Shown piece after piece: positions 33,424-41,847 of a stretch of 64,000 nucleotides of DNA. The DNA is from Faunimonas pinastri (lineage in GTDB: Bacteria > Pseudomonadota > Alphaproteobacteria > Rhizobiales > Afifellaceae): NCBI RefSeq assembly GCF_900110915.1, contig NZ_FOFG01000002.1:1-64000 (forward strand), given 5' to 3'. The notes under the pieces were generated by a model. It was not told the DNA's origin. It worked only from the letters and a program-made list of their open reading frames with translations, and made no database searches. How positions within the stretch are numbered: position 1 is the stretch's first letter; each line of letters begins with the position of its first letter. The position numbers and the translations under genes were made by a program.

Positions 33424-34377
33424 ATGGCCGCTCACGGCTCAAAGCTGGTGATTTTCGCAGCGCTGACAGGCAACGCAGCAATCGCCGTCACGAAATTCGG
33501 TGCCGCCGCCTATACCGGCAGCGCGGCCATGCTCAGCGAGGCGGTTCACTCGTTGGTCGACACCGGAAACCAGGGCCTGCTGCTCTTCGGCATGCGGCGC
33601 GCCAAGCGACCAGCCACCGAGAACCATCCCTTCGGACATGGTCTCGAACTCTATTTCTGGGCCTTCGTGGTCGCCGTCCTCATCTTCGGCCTGGGCGCCG
33701 GCGTCTCCATTCTGGAAGGGCTGGAGAAAATCCGCTCGCCGCATCCGGTCGAGGCGCCCTGGGTCAATTACCTCGTGCTGGGTTTCGCCATCCTGTTCGA
33801 GGGCAGCGTCTGGTTCATCGCGCTCCGCGCGTTCCGCTCCGCCAAGGGCAAGCGTGGCTGGATTCAGGCGGTCCGGCTCAGCAAGGACCCCACCATCTTC
33901 ACAGTTCTCTTCGAGGATACAGCCGCGCTGGCCGGGCTCTTCGTGGCGCTCGCAGGTCTCATCCTCTCGCAATGGCTAGACATGCCGGCGCTGGACGGCA
34001 TGGCGTCCGTGGTGATCGGCCTCATCCTCGCCGGCACGGCCGTCTTCCTTGCCTATGAATGCCAGAGCCTGCTGACCGGCGAAAGCGTGGCGCCGGAAAC
34101 GAAGGCGGCGCTGCGGGAAGTCGCGCTGCGCCAGCACGGCGTGGAGCGCATCAACGAGTTCCTCACCATGCATTTCGGCCCGGACGACGTGCTGGTCGCC
34201 ATGAGCCTGGACTTCCGCGACCGGCTGACCGCCGGCGAAGTCGAAGCCGCCGTCACCAGCATCGAACGGCAGATCAAGGCGCTCCGGCCGGAAGTGACGC
34301 GCGTCTTCGTGGAAGCGCAGAGCTTCGATGCGCACCGGCGCAATCTTGAGGAAAGCGCCGCCGTGGCGGAGACCTGA
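33424..34377 (+). CDS. Cation diffusion facilitator family transporter
   Basis: This 317-residue inner-membrane protein is a CDF-type metal/proton antiporter. The segment AAMLSEAVHSLVDTGNQ in the second span and the following HPFGHGLELYFW are diagnostic, and the metal site aspartates/histidines lie in HSLVD and in EDTAAL of a later span. A cytoplasmic domain of about 90 residues ends the protein. It resembles the SLC30A9-like branch. It lies 54 bp after the cation antiporter and could be co-transcribed. Zinc or another divalent metal is the likely substrate. Confidence 0.9.
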   Translation: MAAHGSKLVIFAALTGNAAIAVTKFGAAAYTGSAAMLSEAVHSLVDTGNQGLLLFGMRRAKRPATENHPFGHGLELYFWAFVVAVLIFGLGAGVSILEGLEKIRSPHPVEAPWVNYLVLGFAILFEGSVWFIALRAFRSAKGKRGWIQAVRLSKDPTIFTVLFEDTAALAGLFVALAGLILSQWLDMPALDGMASVVIGLILAGTAVFLAYECQSLLTGESVAPETKAALREVALRQHGVERINEFLTMHFGPDDVLVAMSLDFRDRLTAGEVEAAVTSIERQIKALRPEVTRVFVEAQSFDAHRRNLEESAAVAET

Positions 34378-34470
34378 TCCGGCAGGCCGGGCCGGGCCAG
34401 GACGAGCCTTCCGGAGAGAGAGAGAAAATCGCCCGAGGGGGTTCCGCCGGTTCTGCCGGGGCGCTCCCGC

Positions 34471-35406
34471 TCACGCCATGGGAAATCCGGGAAGCCCCTT
34501 TTCCCATGGCGGTTCCTTCCCGAAGCGGTTCACGAGGAAATCCACGAAGGCCCTGATCTTGGCGGGCGGTCGCCGGTGCGGGGCGAACAAGGCGAAGATT
34601 CCGAGGCTCGCCACCAAGTCCTGATCCAGCGCGATCGGCACGAGTTGCCCGGACCTGACGGCATCGGCGACGAGGAAGGTGGGCTGGTAGGTGATCCCCG
34701 CCCCGCCGATCGCCAGCGCGACTAGCGCGTCCCCGTTATTGGCGCGGAAATGCGCGTCGATCGGCTGCCGGATGCGTCCGTCCGCGCCGAAAGACCACTC
34801 GGTGGCGCCGATCGTCGGCGAAAGCGTGTAGCCGAGGCAATCATGCTCCCCGAGATCGGCCACGGTGCGCGGCGTGCCATGGCGGCGGAGATAGTCGGGC
34901 GCTGCCACGAGAAGCAGGCGGCAGGGCGCGAGCTTGCGGACGATCATAGAGGAATCGCGCAATTGCCCGACCCGGATCGCCACGTCCCAGCCCTCCTCGA
35001 CGAGATCGACCACGCGATCGGAAAGCCCCATCTCGATTTTCAGCGCGGGATAGAGTTCGCGCAATTCCGGCATCAGCGGCGCGATCACGCGGAAGCCGAA
35101 GGACAGCGGCACGTTGATGCGGAGCAGCCCGCCGACCTCCACCCGCTCGGCCGAAGCGACCGTTTCCGCTTCGTGAAATTCGGCGAGGATCCGCTCCGCG
35201 CTTTCCAGAAACTGCCGCCCGGCTTCCGTCAGCGTCAGCCGCCGCGTGGTCCGGTGCAGCAACTGGACGCCGAGCTGCTCCTCCAGCGATGCCAGGTGCT
35301 TGGTCGCCATGGTGGCGGAGATCTGCATCGAGCGGGCCGCCGCGGAGATGCTGCCGAGGCCCGCGATCCTCGCGAAGACCTGCATTCCGGTCAGGCGGTC
35401 CAGCAC
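34471..35406 (-). CDS. LysR family transcriptional regulator
   Basis: This 311-residue regulator has the N-terminal winged helix (FARIAGLGSISAAARSMQIS and ATMATKHLASLEEQLGVQLL) and the usual effector domain starting at GLLRINVPLSFGFRVIAPLM. The start read here is GTG 35406; an ATG seven codons on (35385) is an alternative. It diverges from the VOC gene at 35509 across about 100 bp holding a TCATA-N12-TATGA repeat, so it probably controls the VOC and hydroquinone reductase genes in response to an aromatic or electrophilic compound. Confidence 0.9.
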   Translation of the reverse strand: MLDRLTGMQVFARIAGLGSISAAARSMQISATMATKHLASLEEQLGVQLLHRTTRRLTLTEAGRQFLESAERILAEFHEAETVASAERVEVGGLLRINVPLSFGFRVIAPLMPELRELYPALKIEMGLSDRVVDLVEEGWDVAIRVGQLRDSSMIVRKLAPCRLLLVAAPDYLRRHGTPRTVADLGEHDCLGYTLSPTIGATEWSFGADGRIRQPIDAHFRANNGDALVALAIGGAGITYQPTFLVADAVRSGQLVPIALDQDLVASLGIFALFAPHRRPPAKIRAFVDFLVNRFGKEPPWEKGLPGFPMA

Positions 35407-35442
35407 GGCTTCACTCTCTCAGTGTGAGATGACATGCAAGGA

Positions 35443-35464
35443 TCATATATTATCTCGCTTATGA
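35443..35464. promoter_or_regulatory. Candidate LysR binding box
   Basis: TCATA (35443-35447) and TATGA (35460-35464) form 5-bp inverted arms 12 bp apart within an AT-rich patch between the divergent LysR and VOC genes. Confidence 0.35.
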
Positions 35465-35508
35465 GGAAAGATTACATTGACCGGTATCCTGAGCCGACGG
35501 AGCCTTTC

Positions 35509-36417
35509 ATGCAGACCGCAACCTCGAATGTGTCCCTTCCAGACACGGTTCCTGTCGATGATCTCGGCTCGCCGGTTCTGGCCGCCGCGCCTCACCGGAT
35601 CGGCGGCGTCACCATCGCGGTCCACGACCTTCCGCGGGTCTCCGCCTTCTATCAGGAGGTCGTCGGCCTCACGCTGCGGGACGAGAGCGCGAACACCGTG
35701 GTGCTGGGCTCCCCCAGCGCCGGGCTCCTGCGCCTCCAGGGCGAACCCGCTGCCCGCGCCCACGACCGGCGGGATGCCGGGCTCTTCCACACGGCGTTCC
35801 TGCTGCCGTCGCGCGGGCATCTCGGCGCATGGCTCAGCCACGCGGCTGCCAGGCGCTTTCCCCTGCTCGGAGCCAGCGATCACAGCGTTTCGGAAGCGGT
35901 GTATCTGAGCGATCCCGAGGGCAACGGGGTCGAGATCTATGCCGACCGGCCGCGCTCGACCTGGAAGGTGACGGACGGGGCAATCGAGATGACGACCGGC
36001 CCGCTCGACTTCGCCGACCTGATGGAGGCCGGACAAGAAGTGGACTGGAGCGGCTGGCCCGCCGGCGCGATCGTAGGCCACATGCACCTGCAGACCGGCA
36101 ACCTGCCATCGGCGGAAGCCTTCTATTCCGGCCTGCTGGGCTTTGACGTGACCTGCCGTTATCCCGGCGCGGTTTTCTACGGATCCGGCGGCTACCATCA
36201 TCAGATCGCGACCAACATCTGGAACAGCCGCGCCGCCGCCCCGCTGGACGGCACGAGCACGGGCCTGCGCTCCTACGAACTGATCGCCCGGGACGCGGAG
36301 ACCATCGAGGTCGCCCGCGATCGCCTGTCCGCCTCCGCCGTCCCGTTCAGCGAGGTCGGGAACGGCATCTCGCTCCGCGATCCCGCCGGAATCGGCATCG
36401 TGCTGAAAACCGGCTGA
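35509..36417 (+). CDS. VOC family protein (CatE/ring-cleavage dioxygenase-like)
   Basis: This 302-residue protein contains two vicinal-oxygen-chelate modules, IGGVTIAVHDLPRVSAFYQE at about residue 30 and GHMHLQTGNLPSAEAFYSGL near 190, with the metal ligand candidates in LFHTAFLLPSRGHL and YLSDPEGNGVEIYADRP. This is the layout of CatE-type catechol 2,3-dioxygenase-like proteins. I chose ATG 35509, preceded by CGGAGC; ATG 35461 would add 16 residues but has no ribosome binding site and lies in the operator region. It is followed 11 bp later by a glutathionyl-hydroquinone reductase, pointing to a role with quinones or catechols. Confidence 0.83.
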   Translation: MQTATSNVSLPDTVPVDDLGSPVLAAAPHRIGGVTIAVHDLPRVSAFYQEVVGLTLRDESANTVVLGSPSAGLLRLQGEPAARAHDRRDAGLFHTAFLLPSRGHLGAWLSHAAARRFPLLGASDHSVSEAVYLSDPEGNGVEIYADRPRSTWKVTDGAIEMTTGPLDFADLMEAGQEVDWSGWPAGAIVGHMHLQTGNLPSAEAFYSGLLGFDVTCRYPGAVFYGSGGYHHQIATNIWNSRAAAPLDGTSTGLRSYELIARDAETIEVARDRLSASAVPFSEVGNGISLRDPAGIGIVLKTG

Positions 36418-36428
36418 GAACCTCGATC

Positions 36429-37397
36429 ATGCTTCGAAACGGAAAATGGGTGGCGGATTGGCAGCCGGTCCAGGCGAAGGACGCCAAAGGCGGCTTCGTG
36501 CGCCAAACCTCGAGCTTCCGCAATTTCGTGACGACTGACGGCAGCGCCGGGCCGAGCGGCGACGGCGGTTTTGAGGCCGAGTCGGGCCGATATCACCTCT
36601 ATGTCGCGCTGATCTGCCCCTGGGCGTCCCGAACGCTGATCGCGCGTGCGCTCAAGGGATTGAAGCAGGCGGTGTCCGTCTCCATCGTCGAGCCGGAACT
36701 CTCCGATCAGGGCTGGCGCTTCGATCCCGCGACGTCGCCGGACCCGGTCAACGGCAGCAGCTACTTGCACGAGATCTACAGCCGCGCCGATTCCGACTTC
36801 ACGGGCCGCGCGACGGTCCCGGTTCTCTGGGACCGAAAACGCCGGGCCATCGTCAACAACGAATCCGCCGATATCCTGCGCATGTTCAACAGCGGCTTCG
36901 GGACGCTGGCGAGCGGGCCGGATCTTTATCTGGAAGATCTCCGGCCCGATATCGACGCGCTGAACGACGCGATCTATCCCGCGCTCAACAACGGCGTCTA
37001 TCGCGCCGGCTTCGCGACCACGCAGGTGGCCTACGAGGAAGCCTACCGCGACGTCTTCGCGATGCTCGACGAGCTGGAAGCGCGGCTCTCCGACGGCCGG
37101 GCCTTCCTCTTCGGCGAGCGGCTGACCGAAACAGACATCCGCCTTTTCGTGACGCTGGTCCGCTTCGACGCGGCCTACTACGCGCTCTTCAAGTGCAACC
37201 GGCGCAGGGTCGCGGATTATCCCGCGCTTTCGGCTTTGCTGGAGCGGATGCTCCAGATCCCGGAAATCGCGTCAACGGTGAGCATCGAGCACATCAAGCG
37301 CGGCTATTACTCGATCAAGGCCCTCAATCCCGGCGGCTTCGTGCCAGTGGGCCCAAACCTGCCTTTCGAGCGCATGCTGGTCCCGCTGGATCCCTGA
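36429..37397 (+). CDS. Glutathionyl-hydroquinone reductase (YqjG/PcpF-type glutathione transferase)
   Basis: This 322-residue Xi-class glutathione transferase has the catalytic cysteine C63 in LICPWASRTL, the SSYLHEIYSRADSDFTGRAT block and PVLWDRKRRAIVNNESADIL that mark the family. These enzymes reduce glutathionyl-hydroquinones, repairing products of spontaneous quinone-glutathione addition. It is probably co-transcribed with the VOC gene 11 bp upstream, under the divergent LysR regulator. This pairing fits detoxification of aromatic quinones. Confidence 0.92.
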   Translation: MLRNGKWVADWQPVQAKDAKGGFVRQTSSFRNFVTTDGSAGPSGDGGFEAESGRYHLYVALICPWASRTLIARALKGLKQAVSVSIVEPELSDQGWRFDPATSPDPVNGSSYLHEIYSRADSDFTGRATVPVLWDRKRRAIVNNESADILRMFNSGFGTLASGPDLYLEDLRPDIDALNDAIYPALNNGVYRAGFATTQVAYEEAYRDVFAMLDELEARLSDGRAFLFGERLTETDIRLFVTLVRFDAAYYALFKCNRRRVADYPALSALLERMLQIPEIASTVSIEHIKRGYYSIKALNPGGFVPVGPNLPFERMLVPLDP

Positions 37398-37418
37398 TCA
37401 GCACTCCTGATCTTCCTG

Positions 37419-37525
37419 CCGGCAAGATATTCCGGGCTGCTTGACAGGGCAGATCTCCGGGGGTCACCTTCCGCCCAACAAGCGTCCAAAGAAACGACGG
37501 CGCGACAAGGGGGATATCTTGCCGG
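37419..37525. repeat. Long inverted repeat in the intergenic region before the MFS gene
   Basis: CCGGCAAGATATTCC begins at 37419 and its near-perfect inverse GGGATATCTTGCCGG ends at 37525 (14 of 15 positions pair, 77 bp between arms). Both copies lie in the 204-bp gap between the hydroquinone reductase and the MFS gene. They could be paired operators for a looping regulator. Confidence 0.6.
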
Positions 37526-37601
37526 AACCGCATCCAATTCAGGAATATACCTGGATACATCTTACGAAAAGCGCCTCACTGTCCGCGACGGGAGACTTCT
37601 C

Positions 37602-38963
37602 GTGGCGGTAACCGTGTCCCAGCAGACATCCATGGATGCGACCGTCCGCTATCTGGTGGGCAAGTACAATCCGGGCGGCAACCGGATCGGCTGGCTGATG
37701 ATGGCCTCGATCCTGGTGGAAGCGTGGGACCTCTATTCCATCGCCTTCGTGCTGGTCTACATCCGCCAGCTCTATCATCCCGACCCGCTGATCCTCGGCC
37801 TCGCCGCGGCGGGAACGCAGGGCGGCGCGCTGATCGGGGCGATGCTCGGCGGGTGGCTTTCCGACAAGCTCGGCCGCCGCGTCATGTTCCTGGCCACCAT
37901 GGTCATGTTCATCATCTTCGCGCTGCTGCAGGGCGTGGTGCCGAATATCGGCTGGCTGGTCGTGGTCCGCTTCATTCTGGGCCTGCCGCTCGGCAGCGAC
38001 ATCTCCAACGGCTACACCTACATCATGGAATCCATGCCCAAGGGCGCGCGCGAGGTCATGGGCAATCGCTGGCAGTTCATGTTCGCCGTCGGCCAGGTGC
38101 TCACGCTGGCGGTGATCGCGATCTTCATGGTGGTGAACCTGCCGCCGGAATGGATCTGGCGCGTCACGCTGGCCCTGGGCGCCGTTCCGGCGCTGATCAT
38201 CCTGGTTCTCCGCCATGACCTGCCGGAAACGGCGGTGTGGCTGATCCGGCACGGCCGGTTCCGGGAAGCGCGCGAGGTGGTTGCCTCCATGTACGGCGAC
38301 CGGCTCGACATGCTGCCGGAGGCCGACGTCACCGTGCCGAAACCGCAGCTGATGAACTTCCTGACTGACCTGCGCAAGGATCCGATCCGCTGGCGGGCGA
38401 CGCTCTTCGGCTACATCGCCTGCTTCTGCCAGGGTTCGGAGTTCTCGACCTTCGCCTTCTACCTGCCCACCCTCTTCGTCTCGCTGGGCGTGAGCACGGT
38501 GCTGGGCACGAACCTCGTGACAATGGGGCTCTATGTCATTGCCGCGATTTCCGGCTGGGTCGGACCGTTGCTGACACCACGCATCGGCCATCGCGGGATC
38601 AGCATCTGGGGCTTCGGCATCGTCCTCGTCTCGCTCCTCGTTGCCGCCTGGGCGATCTGGACCGGACACAAGGTGCTGCTTCCCTTCGTGGCGGGCGCGA
38701 TGCTCTGGGGCCATTACTGGGACGCCTCGAACTGCATGACGATCCCGACGCTGGTGGCGCGGCCGCAATATCGAGGCACGGCCAGCGGCTTCGCCTACAT
38801 GTTCGTGAAGCTTCCGTCCTTCCTCGCGATCTTCCTGTTCCCGAGCCTCTTCACGGCCATCGGCCAGGCGGGGGCCACGCTCTTCGTCGCCATCTTCCCG
38901 CTGGTGGGGCTGCTTTCGGCAATCTTCATCCTGCCGGAAGTCTACGGCTACGAGAGCGACTGA
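37602..38963 (+). CDS. MFS transporter (sugar/metabolite:proton symporter type)
   Basis: This 453-residue protein has about twelve hydrophobic spans, the loop-2 motif GGWLSDKLGRRVMF and a PETAVWLIRHGRFREA segment after the sixth span, typical of the sugar porter/metabolite symporter branch. The start is a GTG at 37602 with GGGAG 7 nt upstream; ATG 37632 is a possible internal start. The long inverted repeat upstream suggests that it is regulated separately from the glutathione transferase gene. The substrate is not evident. Confidence 0.87.
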   Translation: MAVTVSQQTSMDATVRYLVGKYNPGGNRIGWLMMASILVEAWDLYSIAFVLVYIRQLYHPDPLILGLAAAGTQGGALIGAMLGGWLSDKLGRRVMFLATMVMFIIFALLQGVVPNIGWLVVVRFILGLPLGSDISNGYTYIMESMPKGAREVMGNRWQFMFAVGQVLTLAVIAIFMVVNLPPEWIWRVTLALGAVPALIILVLRHDLPETAVWLIRHGRFREAREVVASMYGDRLDMLPEADVTVPKPQLMNFLTDLRKDPIRWRATLFGYIACFCQGSEFSTFAFYLPTLFVSLGVSTVLGTNLVTMGLYVIAAISGWVGPLLTPRIGHRGISIWGFGIVLVSLLVAAWAIWTGHKVLLPFVAGAMLWGHYWDASNCMTIPTLVARPQYRGTASGFAYMFVKLPSFLAIFLFPSLFTAIGQAGATLFVAIFPLVGLLSAIFILPEVYGYESD

Positions 38964-39207
38964 TCCCGGAAACGCGGGGGCGACTGACCGGCGATCCGAC
39001 GACGCAAGGTCGCGCCGGAGATCGCCGGGAGGGGAACGTTCTACGGCGCCGCGCTTTCTTTCAGGCGCGACGCCGAAGGGCACCGACCTTTTCATGAAGA
39101 AGCGCCTGATTGCCGACAGACCTTGGTGGATTAACTCCGTCTTCAGGCGGCGTGACAGATCATTCGGTCTTGTCCGCTCGATCGGAACGTGACGGCGCTT
39201 TCGCATA

Positions 39208-39987
39208 ATGAGCTTCAAACGCCATTTCTCGATGTTGGGTGTCCAGACGGAACGGGACCTCCATGTCTATGTCGCCAAGACAGCCTGCTTCTGCGTGGGG
39301 GCGGCGCTGGCGGTGGATGTTGCCAACCAGCTGATCTTTTTCAATAACTGGACGGAGGCCCTGCGTTCCTGGGCGATCACCGTCATTGCGTGCACGGCCA
39401 TCTCGCTGCCGGTGCTCTACAGCATCGGCCGTGCCAATCTCCGGCTCTATCGCACGAAAGCCGAGGTCGAGCAGCTCAGCCTGACCGATCCGCTGACGGG
39501 ACTGCCGAACCGCCGGGCTCTCTTCAACTATGCCGAGGAAGCGGCCGGCATGACGCTGGTCCTGCTGATCTTCGACGTCGACCGCTTCAAGGCCGTCAAC
39601 GATGCCTTCGGTCACCGGATCGGCGACGCCGTTCTCGTCTCCATCGGACGCCGAATGCAGGAGCACCTCGACAAGTTCGGCCTTGTCGGCCGGCTGGGGG
39701 GCGAGGAATTCGCCTTTCTCTCGCGCGATTCCGATCCTCACCCGGCGCTGGATAACGTCGAGGCGTTCTGCCAACAGCTCGCCGGGATTCCCATCGTGGC
39801 GGACGGGCACAGCGTCAGCGTGACCGTCTCGGCTGGCGCGGCGATGGGCATCTCCATCGACGAGCTTTATTCGCAGGCCGACCGGGCGCTTTATGCCGCC
39901 AAGAATGCCGGACGAAACCGGATCTGCCTCGCGCCGGACCTGCAGAAGCTGATCGGCGGCGCGGCGGCCATCACCGCAGGCGAATAG
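39208..39987 (+). CDS. Diguanylate cyclase with two membrane spans (GGDEF)
   Basis: This 259-residue protein has two hydrophobic helices in residues 22-80, then a GGDEF domain beginning LTDPLTGLPNRRALF. The active-site motif is GGEEF at 164-168, and the metal-binding FDVDRFKAVND is present, so c-di-GMP synthesis is expected. The RxxD inhibitory site normally found five residues before the motif is absent, so product inhibition by that site is unlikely. It stands alone between the MFS gene and the polyol locus. No sensory domain beyond the membrane part is visible. Confidence 0.9.
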   Translation: MSFKRHFSMLGVQTERDLHVYVAKTACFCVGAALAVDVANQLIFFNNWTEALRSWAITVIACTAISLPVLYSIGRANLRLYRTKAEVEQLSLTDPLTGLPNRRALFNYAEEAAGMTLVLLIFDVDRFKAVNDAFGHRIGDAVLVSIGRRMQEHLDKFGLVGRLGGEEFAFLSRDSDPHPALDNVEAFCQQLAGIPIVADGHSVSVTVSAGAAMGISIDELYSQADRALYAAKNAGRNRICLAPDLQKLIGGAAAITAGE

Positions 39988-40102
39988 GTCACTCCCCCGG
40001 GAGCGGTCGGCCCGACGCTGCACAAAGTGTCGCCATCCTGCTTGCCATGAATGCTGGCGAGCGGCCATACCAAGCCAGTTCGGCAGCAGTGGTGGGCAGA
40101 GC

Positions 40103-40777
40103 ATGTCCGGTTTCGACCTTGTCATCTTCGATTGCGATGGCGTTCTCGTAGATAGCGAGGTGCTGAGTTGCACCTCGCTCGCCGGCGTGCTCACCCGCCA
40201 CGGCCTGCCGATCACGGTGGACGAGATCGTCTCGCGCTTTCTCGGCCGCAGCGTCGCCGCCGTCCACGAGCATTACGTCGCCACGACCGGGCGCAGCGTG
40301 CCGGAAAGCTTTCCCGCCGATCTCCAGGCCACGGTGGAGGAAGCGTTTCAGGGTTCGCTGCGGCCGATCCCCGGCATAGCGGACCTGCTGGCAGCGCTGC
40401 GCACTCCCTTTTGCCTCGCCTCCTCCAGCAGCCCGGAGCGGATCAAGCTGTCACTGCGGCTGACCGGCCTCTCCGGCTTCTTCGGGGAGCGCGTCTTCAG
40501 TTCAAGCATGGTGAAGAACGGCAAGCCCGCGCCCGACCTCTTCCTCCATGCCGCGCGCGAAATGGGCATGGAGCCCGCCCGCTGCGTGGTGATCGAGGAC
40601 AGTCCCAACGGCGTGCTGGCCGGCAAGCGCGCGGGCATGACGGTGTGGGGCTTCACGGGCGGCAGCCATTATGCCAGCTTGGACGGCCGGAAGGGACTGC
40701 TGGACGCCGGCGCCGACCGTGTCTTCGCATCCATGGCCGATATCCCCCTGACGCAGGCGATCCATGCCGAGCCCTGA
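40103..40777 (+). CDS. HAD family phosphatase (beta-phosphoglucomutase-like)
   Basis: This 224-residue HAD-IA enzyme has motif I FDCDGVLVDSE (nucleophile D10, acid/base D12), motif II SSSSPERI and motif III KNGKPAPDLFLHAAREM with VIEDSPNGVLAG as motif IV. The cap sits between residues 15 and 85. Enzymes of this type dephosphorylate sugar phosphates. It overlaps the smoC-type regulator gene by 14 nt, so it belongs to the polyol locus and may remove an unwanted polyol or pentulose phosphate. Confidence 0.88.
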   Translation: MSGFDLVIFDCDGVLVDSEVLSCTSLAGVLTRHGLPITVDEIVSRFLGRSVAAVHEHYVATTGRSVPESFPADLQATVEEAFQGSLRPIPGIADLLAALRTPFCLASSSSPERIKLSLRLTGLSGFFGERVFSSSMVKNGKPAPDLFLHAAREMGMEPARCVVIEDSPNGVLAGKRAGMTVWGFTGGSHYASLDGRKGLLDAGADRVFASMADIPLTQAIHAEP

Positions 40778-41717
40778 TGCCGACAGTTCCCGCCTCGACG
40801 ACGCCGCCCGCGCCGGCTGGCTTTACTTCATCGCGGGCAACACGCAGGACGAGATCGCGCGCAAGCTCAACGTGTCTCGCGCGACCGCGCAGCGCCTGGT
40901 TTCCCTGTCGCGCTCGGAACGGCTGATCACCTTTCGGCTGGAACACCCGATCGCGGCCTGCATGGAGCTTTCGCAGCGGCTGCAGGATCGCTACGCGTTG
41001 AAGCACTGCGACGTGGTGCCGACCGACCCCGCGAGCGCCAGCAACCTCGTCGGCATCGCGGAAGCGGCCGGCTCGTTCCTGGAGCAGCGGTTGCGCAGCG
41101 ACGAGCCGACCATCTTCGCGCTCGGCACCGGCCGCAGCCTGCGCGCGGCGGTCGACCACATTCCGCCGATGAACTGCCCGAGCCACACGCTGGTCTCGCT
41201 GGTCGGCAACATATCTCCCGACGGTTCGGCCAGTTTCTTCGACGTGCTGACGCGTCTCGGCGATCTCACCCGTGCCAAGCACTATCCGATGCCCCTGCCC
41301 GTGGTGGCGCCTTCCCGCAGCGAGCGCGACCAGTTCCTCAGCCTCGCCCCCGTCCGGAAGGTCAGGTCGCTGGCGGAAAAGGCGGACGTCACATTGGTGG
41401 GGGTCGGCCAGCTGGACGATACGGCACCCCTCTTCGTGGACGGGTTCATCACCCGGAAGGATCTGGATGACCTCCGCAAGATGGGCGCCGTCGGCGATGT
41501 GGCAGGCTGGGTTTTCGACGAAAATGGACGCATCGTGGAAGGCAGCACGAACGAACGGGTGACCAGCGTCCCGCCGCAACCCGACTCGCCCCGGCTCGTC
41601 ATCGGCGTCGCCATGGGCGCCAGCAAGGTGGCGGCCGTCGAGGCGGCGTTGAAGGGCCGCCTGATCAACGGCCTGATCACCAACGAGAAGACGGCCGCGG
41701 CCATCCTCGGGTCCTGA
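40764..41717 (+). CDS. smoC: Sugar-binding transcriptional regulator (SorC/SmoC-like)
   Basis: This 317-residue regulator has an N-terminal helix-turn-helix (YFIAGNTQDEIARKLNVSRA and TAQRLVSL) and a SorC-type sugar-phosphate-binding domain with IFALGTGRSLRAAV and FVDGFITRKDLDDL. It matches the regulator that precedes smoEFGK polyol operons in rhizobia and Rhodobacter. The likely target sites are the two GAGCATATGC elements at 41795-41825 in the gap before smoE. It overlaps the HAD gene by 14 nt. Confidence 0.87.
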   Translation: MPSPDADSSRLDDAARAGWLYFIAGNTQDEIARKLNVSRATAQRLVSLSRSERLITFRLEHPIAACMELSQRLQDRYALKHCDVVPTDPASASNLVGIAEAAGSFLEQRLRSDEPTIFALGTGRSLRAAVDHIPPMNCPSHTLVSLVGNISPDGSASFFDVLTRLGDLTRAKHYPMPLPVVAPSRSERDQFLSLAPVRKVRSLAEKADVTLVGVGQLDDTAPLFVDGFITRKDLDDLRKMGAVGDVAGWVFDENGRIVEGSTNERVTSVPPQPDSPRLVIGVAMGASKVAAVEAALKGRLINGLITNEKTAAAILGS

Positions 41718-41771
41718 GCTCCCGCCGCTGCGGTGCAGCGAAGCTTGGTGCGGCGCGGCAACGAATTCGCG

Positions 41772-41800
41772 TTGACAGTTTCGTGAGTTCGCATGAGCAT
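41772..41800 (+). promoter_or_regulatory. Candidate smoE promoter
   Basis: A perfect -35 box TTGACA (41772-41777) is followed after 17 bp by GAGCAT (41795-41800), a poor -10 that overlaps the first operator element. A weak -10 of this kind suggests activator-dependent or tightly repressed expression. Confidence 0.45.
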
Positions 41801-41825
41801 ATGCCCATTGTCGGAGCATATGCTC
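41795..41825. promoter_or_regulatory. Tandem operator for the SmoC-type regulator
   Basis: GAGCATATGC occurs at 41795-41804 and again within the perfect 12-bp palindrome GAGCATATGCTC at 41814-41825. The starts are 19 bp apart, about two helical turns, so two dimers could bind on one face. Confidence 0.6.
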
Positions 41826-41847
41826 ACGGCATCCGGGAGGAATAACA

